64,000 nt of DNA from Gari tellinella (GCA_922989275.2 OV277858.1:4216001-4280000); one strand, 5' to 3'; counted from the stretch's first letter, positions 22,400 to 34,856 are shown. Numbers and translations are program-made. Notes: generated from the sequence alone by a model not told the origin.

Positions 22400-23300
22400 A
22401 AAATAATTTCACTTTATACAGTCATTGTTGTCTTTAACAATTGCTTCAAATGACATCTCCTCATATACCGCTGAAAAGATTTCAACCAAACTTTACACGA
22501 ATGTTCCTTGGGTCAAGTTCTTTCAAAATTGTTCAAAGAATAAAAAACGATGTAGAATCTGGTTGCCGTGGCAACCAAGTGAAACAATAAGGAAATCTTA
22601 AAAATTCTTCTTGTCTGAAACTACAAGGGCCAGATCTTAGACATTTGTCACATAGCATCATATACAGGTCCTCTATCAATTTTGTACAAACTATGCCCCT
22701 GGGGTAAAAATTGGCCCCGCCCCGGAGGTCACAGTTTAACATAGAGTTATATAGTGAAATTTTCAAACGTCTTCTCCTCTGAAACTAATATGGCCAAAGC
22801 TTTGATATCTGGCATGGTGACACTTTTAGATGTCCTATACCAATAAGGTTCAAATGGTTCTGGTCGATTGCATATCATCTACAGGTCCTCTATCAAGTTT
22901 GTACAAATTATGCCCCGGGGGTCACAATTTTCAAACGTCTTCTTTTCGGAAGCTAATATAGCCAGAGCTTTGATATTCGGCATGGTGTTACTTCTATATG
23001 TCCTTTATCTATTTTGTTCAAATGGTTCGAGGTTGTTGCATATGTAGGTCACAGGAGCTAAAAAAATATTTTTTCAATGGAAACTTAAAAAAAATCTTCT
23101 TGTCTAGAACCCTAGTACCCTGATCTTAGATATTTGGAACATAGCATCATCTACAGGTCCTCTATCAAGATTGTTCAAATTATGCCCCTCGGGTAAAAAA
23201 TGACCCCGTCCTGGACATAAATCATTATCTCCATTTTGATGTACAGCTATTCTCAGTTGAGCGACATATGCCCCATGGGGCTCTTGTTATTGTTTGTTGT
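22400..23300 (+). repeat. Dispersed repeat body with GTTGCCGTGGCAAC
   Basis: Repeated phrases ('catctacaggtcctctatcaa', 'caaattatgcccc', 'ttcaaacgtcttct') recur at 22,640-22,700, 22,740-22,930 and 23,080-23,200. The block ends 'gacatatgccccatggggctcttgtt'. No protein. Confidence 0.5.
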
Positions 23301-23999
23301 TATATTTTATCGAATGTAGTCTTGTCTGGAACATAATAATTTGCCAAAGTATAAGAGTTATTGACTTAAAACTTAATATACAGATATATATCATTGTCTA
23401 GGTGTGCCATGCTCAAGAACTGTTACTCTGTCATCAGTATTTTTAGCTCACCTGACACTTAAGTGCCAAGGTGAGCTATTAGGATCGCTGGATGTCTGTC
23501 GTCCGTCCACAATTGCTTGTTAATAGCAATTCTCTGTAACCATCAACCACATTGCGGCACGCATAGTCACCGATTTGCATGAAACTTACACCATCTGTAG
23601 CTCTCTACATGGAATGAAATAAAATGCCCCGAAAATTTATTTCCGGTATCCGGTTGCCATGGCAACGCGGAAACAAGAATTTGGCCAAAATCCAGTGTTT
23701 TTGGTGAGTAAAATATGACAAATTCACAGACTTTTTCAGAGAAAACTGTACATATTTCAGATGAAATGACATTTGTATGTTGAAGTATGACACATTGATA
23801 CTTAAATAACATTGTAGGATTCAACTCAACATTACACCCGATTGGTACGCACGTGCAAGCTTAAGGGACTAATATGCCGAAAGTAAGAAATCATGATTTT
23901 GGCATATTTTAAGGACTGGTAGAATATCTATGCATCCATGCTGAACTTGAATATGATCACTAATAACAAGTAGCACATGTGTTATTTACTTTCTGGGAA

Positions 24000-26150
24000 G
24001 AAAACCTTTGGGATTCAGGTTGCTAAGGGGGTAACCATGGCAACGAAACTATCAACTTTTTAATGTTGTAACTTCCTATGTAACTGAGCAGGATTGCTTA
24101 AAAGGTACCAAGACCACTCTTAAATTGCTATAACCATATATTTTAGTGTAATAAAATGAAAGTAAAAGACAACACATGCAGATATTAGTTGGTTACTATG
24201 GTAACGCCTGCCAAAAGAACGTTATTTACTGAAAATATGTGTCAAATTCAATACTTTTGGAACGCAAAATACAGCAAACTATCCAAACCATTACACACTT
24301 ACTTAAATAGTTTCTTTATCAGGTTTGCAAGTTAGCATTGTCTCATACACATTCATTGTTAAGATGAAAACGGCCTTTGGTTGCCTTAGTAACCGCTCAA
24401 CGCAGTTGCTTGATAAGAGCATTGTATTGAAAATGTGAGTAAAATTCAAGCTTTTTTAAAGAAAAATACAGAAACATATCCAAACCATGGTACTGTAGTT
24501 TCATCATCAGATTAGCTAGTTACCAGTGTCGTATAATTATCACTTTAAACATGAAAATGACATTTGGTAACCATAGCAACCACTCACAATGTATGCTAAA
24601 TAACAGCTTTGTATCGAAAATATGTGTCGAATTTCAGGGTTTTTATTAGGTTAAGTACAGCAACTTAACATAATAATGGTACTTTAGTGTCAGTATCATG
24701 TTTGTAAGTTAAATTTGTCATATAATATTTACTTTTGACAGAAAAATAACAATTGGTTACCATAGCAACAACTCACAACATTATGCTATATATGAGCATT
24801 ATATTGAAATTATGAGTCCATTTCAAGTTTTTGTTAATGCAATATACCACAATCTAATAGAACTATTGTACTTTTAGTTCATTATCAAATAAACAAGTTA
24901 ATTTTGTCATATGAATATTTACTTTTAATACGAAAATAACATTTAGTTACCTTAGCAACCATTTACAAAATATGCTAAATAAAGAGTTATATTGAAAATG
25001 TAGTATAATTTGAGCGTTCTTGAAGGCAAAGTACAGGAACCTTTTAATACCTTCGTACTTTAGTTTTATTATAAGGTTTGAAAGTGAATATTGTCATATT
25101 ACCGCTCATTTTTGTACACTAAAAAAGAATTTTGCTACCATAGCAACCACTCATTATTTATGTTTTATTAGAGCAAAATATTTAATATGTGTGTCAAATT
25201 TGAGCTTTTATAGGCAACGTACAGAAACTTATTACAACTATTGTACTTTAAGTTCATTATCAGGTTTGCAATTCAATATTCTTATACAAATACTCTCTTT
25301 TTGCTTGAAAATAACATTTGATTACCTTAGCAACCGCACATAATTTATGGTAAAAAGAGCATTATATTGAATATATGTTTATAATTGGAACCTTTTTAGG
25401 TAAATTACAGCAACCATTGTACTGAAAGTTCATTTTCAGGTTTGAAAGTTACCATTGACATACAGATATCAACTTTTATAATGAAAATATGTGTTACCAT
25501 AGCAACCACTCAAAATTTATGCTAAATAAGAGCATTATATTGATTACATTGTATATATGTATCAAAGTCGACCTTTTTAGGTAAAGTACAGCAACTTACT
25601 ACAACCATTGCACTTGAAGCACATTACCAGGTTTGCAAGAAAACATTTTCATACAAATATTCCCTTTAAGCATGAAAATAACATTTGACTACCATATAGC
25701 AACACTTCACATAATATCATGCTAAATAAGATCATTATATTGAAAATATGTGTCAAAATTAAGTGATTTAGGCAAAGTGCAGCAACGTATTACAGCCGTT
25801 GCACTTTAGGTTCACCATCAGGTTCGCAACTTGCTTTTTAGCATGAAATGCTTTTTAGCATGTATAATATAGTTGGTTGCCTTAGCAACCACTCACAATA
25901 TAATTATGCAAATAAGAGCATTGTATTACAAATATGTGTCAAATTCAAACTTTTTAGAGCAAAGTACAGCAGCTTATTAGAATCATGGTACTTTAGTTTC
26001 AATATCAGGGTTGCAAGATAACATTGTTCTACTGACATTCACTTTTAATATGAATATAGCATTTGGTTGCCTTAGTGACCACTCACAATATTATATGCCA
26101 AATAAGAGCAGTTTATCAAAAATGTTATGGTCCTCTACACTTTTCAACAA
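24000..26150 (-). repeat. Left-arm tandem array, ~11 units of ~190 bp
   Basis: Cores GTTACCATAGCAACCACTCA or variants (CCTTAGCAACC) occur near 24,025, 24,190, 24,380, 24,570, 24,755, 24,947, 25,133, 25,320, 25,490, 25,688, 25,874 and 26,065, so most spacings are 184-198 bp. Between cores are 'taaataagagcattatattgaaaatatgtgtcaaatt', 'aggcaaagtacagcaact' and 'tttagttcattatcaggtttgcaagtt'. The open frame at 25,020-25,343 is one such unit, not a gene. Confidence 0.85.
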
Positions 26151-26224
26151 TGTACTCACATCACAAATTCGGTACCCCTAGCTGATGTGTTATAAGAAAT
26201 ATCCTCTGGACTAGCATTTTCTAT

Positions 26225-26885
26225 TTTTGGCTCATCTGAGCAGAGCTTAGGGTGAGTCATTATGATCACATTTTGTCCGGCTTCCATCAGTCTGTCCACA
26301 ATTTCTTGCAAACACTTTATAGACCACATTTTAGGGTCAATTTCCATCAAACTTGATCAAAATGTTGTTCTAGGCCAACTCCGACCATGGGTTATGTGGG
26401 GTAATGTACATGGTTTATGTCTGGTAAAAAAGTAGCAAGACACTGTGAACATGGATCTTGTTTGAATAATTATGGGGTATGTGGGGTCAAAAAGTAGGTC
26501 ACTAGGTCAAGTCATATACAAACCTTGTGAACACTCTACAGGTTACAGTTTCAAAATAATCTCCATCAATTTTGCACTGATTGTTGTTCTTGACAAAATC
26601 TTAGTCAAGTTTGAGTACGGTTTATGTCCTGTCAAAACATAGGTCATTAGTTAAATTATAGTAAAACATTGTGAAGACTAGAGGTCACAATGTTTGGGTC
26701 AGTTTTTATCGAACTTGATCCAAACGTTGTTCTTTACAAAATCAAGGTCAAGTTCAAAACTTGCATGTCGGATCAAAAAATATGTCTCTATGTACAATCA
26801 TTGATTTTGTACCACCCACAAGAAAAATTATCAAGTTCAATATACTCAAGTGAGCGAAATTAGGGCCATCATGATCCGCTTGTTC
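26225..26885 (+). repeat. Loop of the fold-back: another ctcatctgagc repeat
   Basis: Starts 'ttggctcatctgagcagagcttagggtgag' and ends 'ctcaagtgagcgaaattagggccatcatgatccgcttgtt'. The interior has 'taggtcactaggtcaagtca' modules. It sits at the centre of symmetry of the fold-back once the later insertion is subtracted. Confidence 0.7.
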
Positions 26886-27432
26886 TATAATGAGATCAAA
26901 GGTCTAGGTTACAGTGACTAAACTTTACCCTCATTCCAAAGATATAATCTCAACTTCTCTACACAAAACATGATTTAGATACATATTTTCAATAGCATGC
27001 TCTTACTTAGCATTATGAGTGGTTGCTAAGGATACCAAATGCTCTTTTCGTATCAAAAAGACATGTTTATATGACAATGTTAACTTGAAAACCTAATATT
27101 GAAACTAAAGTTTCCATGGTTTTAACAAGTTGCTGTACTATGCCTTAGAAAGCCCGAAGTTGACACATATTATCAATATTATAATATCAATATTATGCTG
27201 CTATTTAGATTGATAAATTGTGAGTGGTTGGTAAGGTAACCAGCTGCTATTTCAATTATAAATGATACATGAACTTTTCCATTACATTGTTAACTTGCAA
27301 CCAGAAAGTAAATTTCAGGTACAAGAGTTGTAATAGGTTGCAGTATGTTTGCTTAAAAACTCAAATTTGACACATTTACGTGGTTGCTAAGGTAACCAAA
27401 TGTTATTTGTGTGTGAAATTTGAAAGGTTATA

Positions 27433-29678
27433 CAGTGAAACCTCCGAATACCGAACCTCTCCGGACTGAGAAAAAAGATCGGTTTTCAGAGGTTTCCGGT
27501 TTAGGGAGGCTTTTTCAAATGAACAACAATTGACCCATATGTATATGAACTATGTGTGTTCTTAAAGCATGAATTTACAATTAAATATCATTAATGATAT
27601 ATCAGGTACTGAGATGAGTTACTCGTCGTCATCTGGATGAAATTTGTTTGACTAGCTGATGATATTTCTGTCATCCTTATAATTGTTCTATGCAAATAGT
27701 TGCAGATCAACAGTGTTTGCATGCGACAAAACATAACACAGCGTATAAACATTAAATTCCCGAACGTACAGTAGAGAGAGCAATGCATTAAACAATACAA
27801 TTGAGACTTTGTAAATTTCCCGAGGATTTATGTTTATCTGAAGTTACACGAGTGTCTAATCTAGCCCAAAACTGTTTTCAATGAACATAAGTGTTTAGCA
27901 CAAAGGCGTTTATTTGGGAAGGAATGACATCTCTCCAACTGTAGCTAGTCATATACATGTATACTCTAAAATCACACGGAGACGCGTCAAACCGAACAAA
28001 ATGAGACACCACGGGTGGGGTGGGAGTTGTCTATATCATCCTCTTCACTGAATGAATATCTATTCAATAAATATTTTTGATATAATAAATACCGTATTGT
28101 TCAGCAACAGCAAGCATGATGAAGCTGTATACAGCTCAGTGCTCCTCTTATCATATATATCAATTTGGCTCATTTGTATTCAGTTTCACCGATTAACTTT
28201 TGAACGCACAACTCCTGTGAAAAGAGCGTTATATAAGTCTTATAATACTTGGTAAGTACACGTCGAGTAGCCGTTCATCTTAACTCTTCGCCCACTAGTA
28301 CAGTGGAGAATCTGTTTTTCTTTCCCGTTTAAACGCAAACGTACGCAAACGCAAAACACTAAAACGTAGAAAAGTACAACTTTTTGACAATTCTGATAAT
28401 TCATGTTTATCTTGGTGGCAAACAGTTTTGAGCCTGATCAGACGCCGGGTTACCCGGCGTCTGATCTGGCTCAAAACTGTTTGCACTGCAAAAAATAGTT
28501 TTAGCGTAAACGCGTTTATTGGGAAAGAATAACACATTCTCCACTGTACATGTAAGCAGCAGTTTTGATCCAGATCAAATGCCGTTGACTGCATCGTATA
28601 ATCAGGATCTCACTGATAAGCCTCGTTTTTCGGTTAGGTATTCAAATGTTTCACTAAATTAGATTTTAAAAACAATTGCAGACGAAAACTTCGAAGCAGA
28701 CGAAATTGCAGCCGCTACATGGTAAAGCACACTCCGGGAAACCATTAGTCTCCTTCAAGGAATTTAATACAAATCGGACGTTTACTTGAGGTTGTTTGCG
28801 GTCTGGTTATTTCCTGTCAAATGGCATATTAAACCTTAATTGAATCGAAATAAATTATATGGAGAGTAAAGTATAATCAAAATAAGGCATGATTATTCTT
28901 CTCTTTCTTACATGACATTTTAAGTGATAAAAATCTATGTGTGTCCGCCCGGTCGTCCGTCCGTCCGGGCTCATCGACGCTGGTGTGGCAAAAAACTAGC
29001 CACACACGTGGAAATTTACCTGGCCATTTTTTCTGACATTAACCTTGCAATAAGTGGGTACATAGTTAGGGTAAGATTCTAGATTATTTTATTGCAAAGT
29101 AAGAGCAGCGAGAATTTTCTGCTATACTGAGAAACCTCCCAATACCGAACCTCTCCGGACTGAGGAAAAAGTTTGGCTTTCAGAGGTTTCCGGTTTAGGG
29201 TTTTTTTCTCAAATAAACAAGAATTGACCCATATCTATTTGAACTATTTGTGTTCTTAAAGCAAGCGTTTACAATTAAATATCATTAATGATATATCAGG
29301 TACTGTAACATAATAAAACTAAGTATTTATAACATATTTAATTACAAATTAATAATGACTATTTATCCCCCCTCATCTGTTATGGAAAGTTTCCATTTTC
29401 TTTCTACGTGTAACAGTTTTTTTGTCTTCCGTGTATTTTTATAAAGAGTTTAGCTTTACAAAGGAGAAGAGCTCCAGGCGTTCGGTTTTCAGAGGTAGAT
29501 TTGTATAGAAAGAGTCTGCATTTTCAAAAAAGATCGTTCGGTTTCCGGAATTCGGAGGTTCCGGTATTCGGAGGTGTTTCTTATATAGAACAAAGAACAA
29601 TAAATTCGGGACCAAACTATTTGTTCGGTTTTCGGAGAATTCCGGTTTTCGGGAGTACGGTTTTCGGAGGTTTCACTG
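27433..29678. mobile_element. 2.2-kb TA-flanked element (pogo/mariner-like ends), nested
   Basis: Left end CAGTGAAACCTCCGAATACC, right end GGTTTTCGGAGGTTTCACTG, with TA on both sides (27,431-27,432; 29,679-29,680). CAGTGAAACCTC ends are typical of pogo/Tigger-like Tc1/mariner elements (family knowledge). A second left-end sequence starts at 29,128 after TA (CTGAGAAACCTCCCAATACC) and continues as 27,433 does through TCATTAATGATATATCAGGT, so 29,128-29,678 may be a complete short copy next to a longer partial one. Contains the MITE at 28,301-28,546. No transposase frame is seen. Confidence 0.75.
28301..28546. mobile_element. 246-bp TA-flanked hairpin MITE (best copy)
   Basis: Ends CAGTGGAGAATCTGTTTTTC and the mirror of AACACATTCTCCACTG, with TA at 28,299-28,300 and 28,547-28,548. 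Inside, GTTTAAACGCAAACG and GCGTAAACGCGTTTATTGGG frame the long hairpin AACAGTTTTGAGCCTGATCA ... TGATCTGGCTCAAAACTGTT around CGCCGGGTTACCCGGCG. No coding capacity. Confidence 0.9.
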
Positions 29679-31809
29679 TATTACAATGTTAACTTGCAAC
29701 AAACCTGATAACGAAACTTAACTACAAAAACTCTAATAAACTGCTTTCCTTTGCCTTCAAAACAGCTCAAATTTGACACATATATAACCAATATAACTCT
29801 TATTTACAATATATTGTGAGCGGTTGCTAAGGTAACAAATATTATTTTCATTATAAAAGTTGATGTTTGTATGTCAATGGATAACTTTCAACCTGATAAT
29901 GAATTTTAAGTTCAATGGCTATAATAAGTTGCTGTACTTCTACCTAAAAAAGCTCGAATTTTACACATATATTCAATATTATGCTCTTTTTGAGCATAAA
30001 TTAAGTGCGGTTGCTAAGGTAATCAAAAGTTATATCATATAAAAAGAGAGTATTTGTTTGAAAATATTGAATGGCAAACCTGATAATGAACTTAAAGTAC
30101 AATAGTTGTAATAAGTTTCTGTACTTTGCCTATAAAAGCTCAAATTTGACACACATATTCAATATTTTGCTCTTATATAACATAAATTGTGAGTGGTTGC
30201 TATGGTAGCAAAATTATTTTTATGTGTACAAAAATGAGCGGTTATATGACAATATTTACTTTCAAACCTTATAATAAAACTAAAGTACAAAGGTTCCAAA
30301 AGGTTCCTGTACTTTGCCTTCAAGAACGCCCAAAATTATACTACATTTTCAATATAATTCTTTACTTAGCATATTTTGTGAATGGTTGCTAAGGTAACTA
30401 AATGTTACTTTCGTATTAAAAGTGAATATTTATATGACAAAATGAACTTGTTAATTTGATAATGAACTAAAAGTACAATAATTCTATTAGATTGCGGTAT
30501 ATTGCATTAACAAAAGCTTGAAATTGACTCATAATTTCAATATAATGCTCATATATAGCATAATGTTATGAGATGTTGCTATGGTAACCAATTGTTATTT
30601 TTCTGTCAAAGGGGAATATTATATGACAAATTTAACTAAAGTACCATTGTCACGTTAAGTTGCTGTACTTAACCTAAAAAAAACCTGAAATTCGACACAT
30701 ATTTTCGATACAAAGCTGTTATTTAGCATACATTGTGAGTGGTTGCTATGGTTACCAAATGTCATTTTCATGTTTAAAGTGATAGTTATACAACACTAGT
30801 AACTAGCTAATCTGATGATGAAACTACAGTACCATGGTTTGGATATGTTTCTGTATTTTTCCTTAAAAAAGCTTGAATTTTACTCACATTTTCAATACAA
30901 TGCCCTTATTAAGCAACTGCGTTGAGTGGTTACTAAGGCAACCAAAGGCCGTTTTCATCTTAACAATGAATGTGTATGAGACAATGCTAACTTGCAAACC
31001 TGATAAAGAAACTATTTAAGTAAGTGTGTAATGGTTTGGATAGTTTGCTGTATTTTGCGTTCCAAAAGTAGTGAATTTGACACAAATTTTCAGTAAATAA
31101 CATTCTTTTGGCAGGCGTTACCATAGTAACCAACTAATATCTGCATGTGTTGTCTTTTACTTTCATTTTATAACACTAAAATATATGGTTATAGCAATTT
31201 AAGAGTGGTCTTGGTACCTTTTAAGCAATCCTGCTCAGTTAAATAGGAAGTTACAACATTTAAAAGTTGATAGTTTCGTTGCCATGGTTACCCCCTTAGC
31301 AACCTGAATCCCAAAGGTTTTCTTCCCAGAAAGTAAACAACACATGTGCTACTTGTTATTAGTGATCATATTCAAGTACAGCATGGATGCATAGATATTC
31401 TACCAGTCCTTAAAATATGCCAAAATCATGATTTCTTTCTTTCAGCATATTAGCCCCTTAAGCTCGCACGTGCGTACCAATCGGGTGTAATGTTGAGTTG
31501 AATCCTACAATGTTATTTAATTGTAAATGTGCCATACTTCAATATACAAATGTCATTTTATCTGAAATATGTACAGTTTTCTCTGAAAAAGTCTGTGAAT
31601 TTGTCATATTTTACTCACCAAAAACACTGGTTTTTGGCCAAAATCTTGTTTCCGCGTTGCCATGGCAACTGGATACCGGAAATAAATTTTAGGGGTATTT
31701 TTTTTCATTTCATGTAGAGAGGTACAGATGGTGTAAGTTTTATGCAAATCGGTGACTATGCGTGCCGACCCCCCTATATAACCTGGTTGACGGTTACAGA
31801 GAATTGCTC

Positions 31810-33052
31810 TTAACACTTAAATGGCCACAACTTTCATTGGATCTTCATGAAACTATATAACAATGTTTATCTTAATGAAATCTAGGTCAAGTACGAATGT
31901 GGGTTATGTCCGGTTAAAAACTAGGTCACTGGGTCAAATCAAAGAAAAACCTTGTTAACACTCTAAGGACTACACATTTCATTTGGTCTTCATGATAATT
32001 AGTCTTAATGTTTGTCTTAAAAAATGTAGGTCAAGTTCGAATGTGGGTCATGTCCAGTCAAAAACTAGGTCACTATGTCAAATGATATTAAAAACCTTGT
32101 TAACATTCTAGAGGCTACATATCTCATTGTATCTAAATGAAACGTTTTTAAAATGTTAACCTCATTAATATCAAGGTAACGTTTGAATGTGTGTTATGGC
32201 CAGTTAAAAACTAGGTCACTAGGTCAAATCATAGGAAAACCTTATGAACAGTCTCTACAGGCTACAAATCTAATTGGATGTAAATGCAACTAGGATATAA
32301 TGTTTGCCTACTTGATATCTATGTCAAGTTCGAATGCGGGTCAGCTTTGGTCTAAAACTAGGTCACTAGCCACTAGGGCAATTCATTGGAAAACTTTGTT
32401 AACACTTTAGAGGCTACAAAACTCAACCAATCTTCATGACACTTGCTTAAAATGTTTGCCTCATTGATATCTATGTCAAGTTTCAACATGGGTCAGGTCT
32501 GGTCAAACACTCAGTCACTAGGTCAAATAATTGGAAAACCTTACTCATACCCTAGAGGCTACAAAACTTATCCGATCTTCATGACACTTGGTAAGAATGT
32601 TTGCCCAATTGATATCCAGGTTAAGTGTTAATGTGGGTCATGTCTGGTCAAAAACTAGGTTACTTTAGGTCAAATCATAGAAAACTTTGTTAACACTCTA
32701 GAAGCTACAAGTCTCAATGGCTTTGAATGCAAAAAACAGATTGTTTGCCTAATTGATATCTAGGTCAAGATCAAATATGGGTCATGTCAGGTAAAAACTA
32801 TGTCACTAGGTCAAATCAAAATCAGTGTTAACTCAGATCTGAATGATGCTCGCCTACATCAAATCAAGGTCAAAATCAAATGAGGGTTGTGTCTGGTCAA
32901 AAACTAGGTTACTAGGTCAACTCATAGAAACATATTGTTAACATTCTATTGTTGATTGGGGTCATGTCTAGACATACATAATCTAGGTCACTATAGGTCA
33001 AGTTTTACATGGTGTACCAGGCGAGCGATTTAGGGTCAATGTGTCCCTTGTT
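31810..33052 (+). repeat. 3' part of AGGTCACTAGGTCA-family element copy C
   Basis: At least seven modules with 'aaaaactaggtcacta(g/t)gtcaaa' between 31,915 and 32,930, closing with 'ataggtcaagttttacatggtgtaccaggcgagc'. Confidence 0.75.
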
Positions 33053-33650
33053 GGAATTACTTCCCTTAGTTGTTATATTTTATCAAACTTAGGCTTGAAG
33101 TTATTGCATTTTGTTATAGTTAGGGAGCACATTAGTGCACACAACAATTTTATCCTGAAACATTTAACTCTTGTGACAAAACCCTACTGGGGGTTTGAAT
33201 CACCATTTGTGATAGGTCTAGTTTTCAAGCTCATCCAGTGGCCTTAACTCTGTAATTCTTTGGAAGAGTGGAATGAAGATTTGGTTCGTGAAAATTTAAC
33301 ACTTCATTTTTAATTATGCATATACAAAGTTTTATATGAATTGGTACAGAAATGTAGAATTGGTTTGGATCCAAAAATGTCCCATCAGTGGCCATAACTT
33401 CACCTATCTTAAAACAACTCACTTGAAAAATATCATGTCATGCACATCTACACTTCATGTTAAATGCATATGCAAAGTTTGATGTCAATCGGTGAAGAAA
33501 TGTAGAAGTCATTTGCATCAAAAGCTTTTATCAGTCCGAAAAGGTCATAAAGTAGCTGTTTGTCCTTGAGTGGTAGAAAAACTTCCCAAAACAACCATGT
33601 GACACTCCCTCATTTCTCTGGTGAGCTCTTCAGGACCCTTTTGTTGATCT
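33053..33650. other. Repeat-like DNA, no gene
   Basis: Phrases recur within the block ('gcatatgcaaagtttgatgtcaat' and 'gcatatacaaagttttatatgaat'; 'cagtggccttaactctg' and 'cagtggccataacttca'), so this is probably an old dispersed repeat. Confidence 0.4.
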
Positions 33651-33653
33651 TTT

Positions 33654-34314
33654 TTATGCCCCTGGCATCAACAGATGCGGAGGCATATAGTTAATGTCCT
33701 GTCCGTCCGTCCATGCGTGCGTCCGTCCTTCCGTCCGTAACAAGGTTAAGTAGATTTTACCGTTTCGTCTAGTAGATAGCATCAACACCGCTTACTCAAA
33801 TACTTTGATACTTATACAGTTATTGCTTTGGACCATTTCCTATTCACCAATATCAACAAACCATGATTTTGAAATTGACCTTGACCTTATTTGGACTTAG
33901 AATATTTATAATGGCTATTTCTTGGAAACATAGATTTTACCATTTCATCTAGCATCAACACAACTGACTACAATGTGTTGATACTTATACGGATATTACC
34001 TTGGATCACTACCAATCCACCCATATTACCCAACCTTGATTTTGACCTTGACTTAATTTTAACTTAGAATATTTTAAATAGGCTCTTTCTCAGTTAACTA
34101 TATTTTACCGTTTCATCTAGCATCAACACTGCCTAGTACAATGCTTTGGTATTTATACAGTTATTGACTTGGACTATTACCAACTCACCAAGAATATCCA
34201 AACTCAGTTTGACCTTGACCGTGACATAATGTGGACTTAGAAAATATTTAGAATATTATTATTGTCAAGGATGCCACCGGGGGCATAAATGTTTATTGAA
34301 CGCGCAGTCTTGTT
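33654..34314 (+). mobile_element. ATGCCCC...GGGGGCAT repeat, copy 1
   Basis: Head TTTATGCCCCTGGCATCAAC with 'agatgcggaggcatatagt' and a gtccgtccgtcc tract; modules with 'gattttaccgtttcgtctagcatcaacac' and 'atacttatacagttattgc'; tail GCCACCGGGGGCATAAATGT, then 'ttattgaacgcgcagtcttgttt'. The ATGCCCC/GGGGCAT ends are inverted. Non-coding. Confidence 0.7.
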
Positions 34315-34746
34315 TCCATTTGTTATATGCTCAAATGGGATATAGGCTCTAGGGGACCATCTTGGTCTGTAAAATTTGATATTAATCCAGAATCATGATG
34401 GCCCATATGGGACATAGTATTGTATGGTGAAATTTATCATATTTCACGCAATGTGTCACAAATACCTGGAGCCAGTTCAGAAAACATCAAACAACAAAAA
34501 CGATTGTAAGTCTAAACTTTAAAATATATTTAATGTCTGATTTCTCCATCAAATTAAGCCTTGTGACTAAAAAAAACGATTCCAAACCGATGTCACAAGA
34601 CAGGATAATAATAGTTGAGCATTTTATAATCTGACTTATGACAACATTTGTCGTATGAAGTTTTATGAAACGGGAAACTGGTTGCTAAATGTCTGATTTC
34701 TTTTAGAACTTTTGTGTAAAATGTAAGTTTGTTTTCTGTTTTTAAG

Positions 34747-34856
34747 GCAAAGACCAGATAATGAAATATCTGAAAAGGTGCAAGCCACAGTCACTGTTAG
34801 CTTTTTGGAAACACCAGCAGTATGTGAAAGCAAGAACATTTAGCTTGTTTTCTTAA
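34747..34856 (+). CDS. Candidate terminal plus-strand exon
   Basis: The acceptor TTTTCTGTTTTTAAG (AG at 34,745-34,746) opens a 110-bp stretch: two bases finishing a codon, then 35 codons (KDQIMKYLKRCKPQ, LLAFWKHQQYVKA) and TAA at 34,854-34,856. The basic, aromatic-containing peptide outside recognised repeats is plausible as a last exon. Its entry phase matches the donor at 18,627. No family is recognised; it could equally be an old transposon fragment. Confidence 0.35.

Larger units (their letters stand above)
26990..31300 (+). repeat. Right-arm tandem array, inverted to the left arm
   Basis: Reverse-oriented cores GAGTGGTTGCTAAGGTAACC or variants at about 27,010, 27,226, 27,385, then after the insertion at 29,821, 30,009, 30,193, 30,382, 30,573, 30,740, 30,924, 31,113 and 31,278. 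Spacings match the left arm. Confidence 0.85.
23524..31809. mobile_element. 8.3-kb TTAA-flanked fold-back element with X-box arrays
   Basis: The ends are inverted: AGCAATTCTCTGTAACC at 23,525 and GGTTACAGAGAATTGCT ending at 31,808. TTAA flanks both (23,520-23,523; 31,810-31,813). The whole left arm (to about 26,150) is mirrored in the right arm (about 26,950-27,430 plus 29,680-31,809). Outer parts share non-repetitive DNA (the CACGTGCG block near 23,850/31,470 and the CAACGCGGAAACAAGA block near 23,665/31,650). Inner parts are tandem ~190-bp units with GTTACCATAGCAAC cores. No transposase is recognised. The right arm is interrupted by the 27,433-29,678 element. Confidence 0.85.
23446..33052 (+). 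repeat. AGGTCACTAGGTCA-family element, copy C, split by the fold-back
   Basis: The head 'agctcacctgacacttaagtgccaaggtgagc' at 23,450 with 'gtccgtccacaattgcttgttaa' stops at 23,523. Its continuation ('cacttaaatggccacaactttc' onward) resumes at 31,814 and ends 'gtgtaccaggcgagcgatttaggg' near 33,040. The 8.3-kb fold-back thus landed at the TTAA within 'cttgttaacac'. Confidence 0.75.

Noticed and set aside
23567..23824. 85-codon minus frame with a near-identical plus frame at 31,498-31,692
   Set aside because: These are the two outer arms of the fold-back. Another overlapping frame exists in each arm, and there is no splice or domain evidence.
24000..26150. CRISPR-like array of regular repeats
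   Set aside because: Units are ~190 bp and diverged throughout, with a mirrored inverted array; a eukaryotic fold-back element, not direct repeats with spacers.
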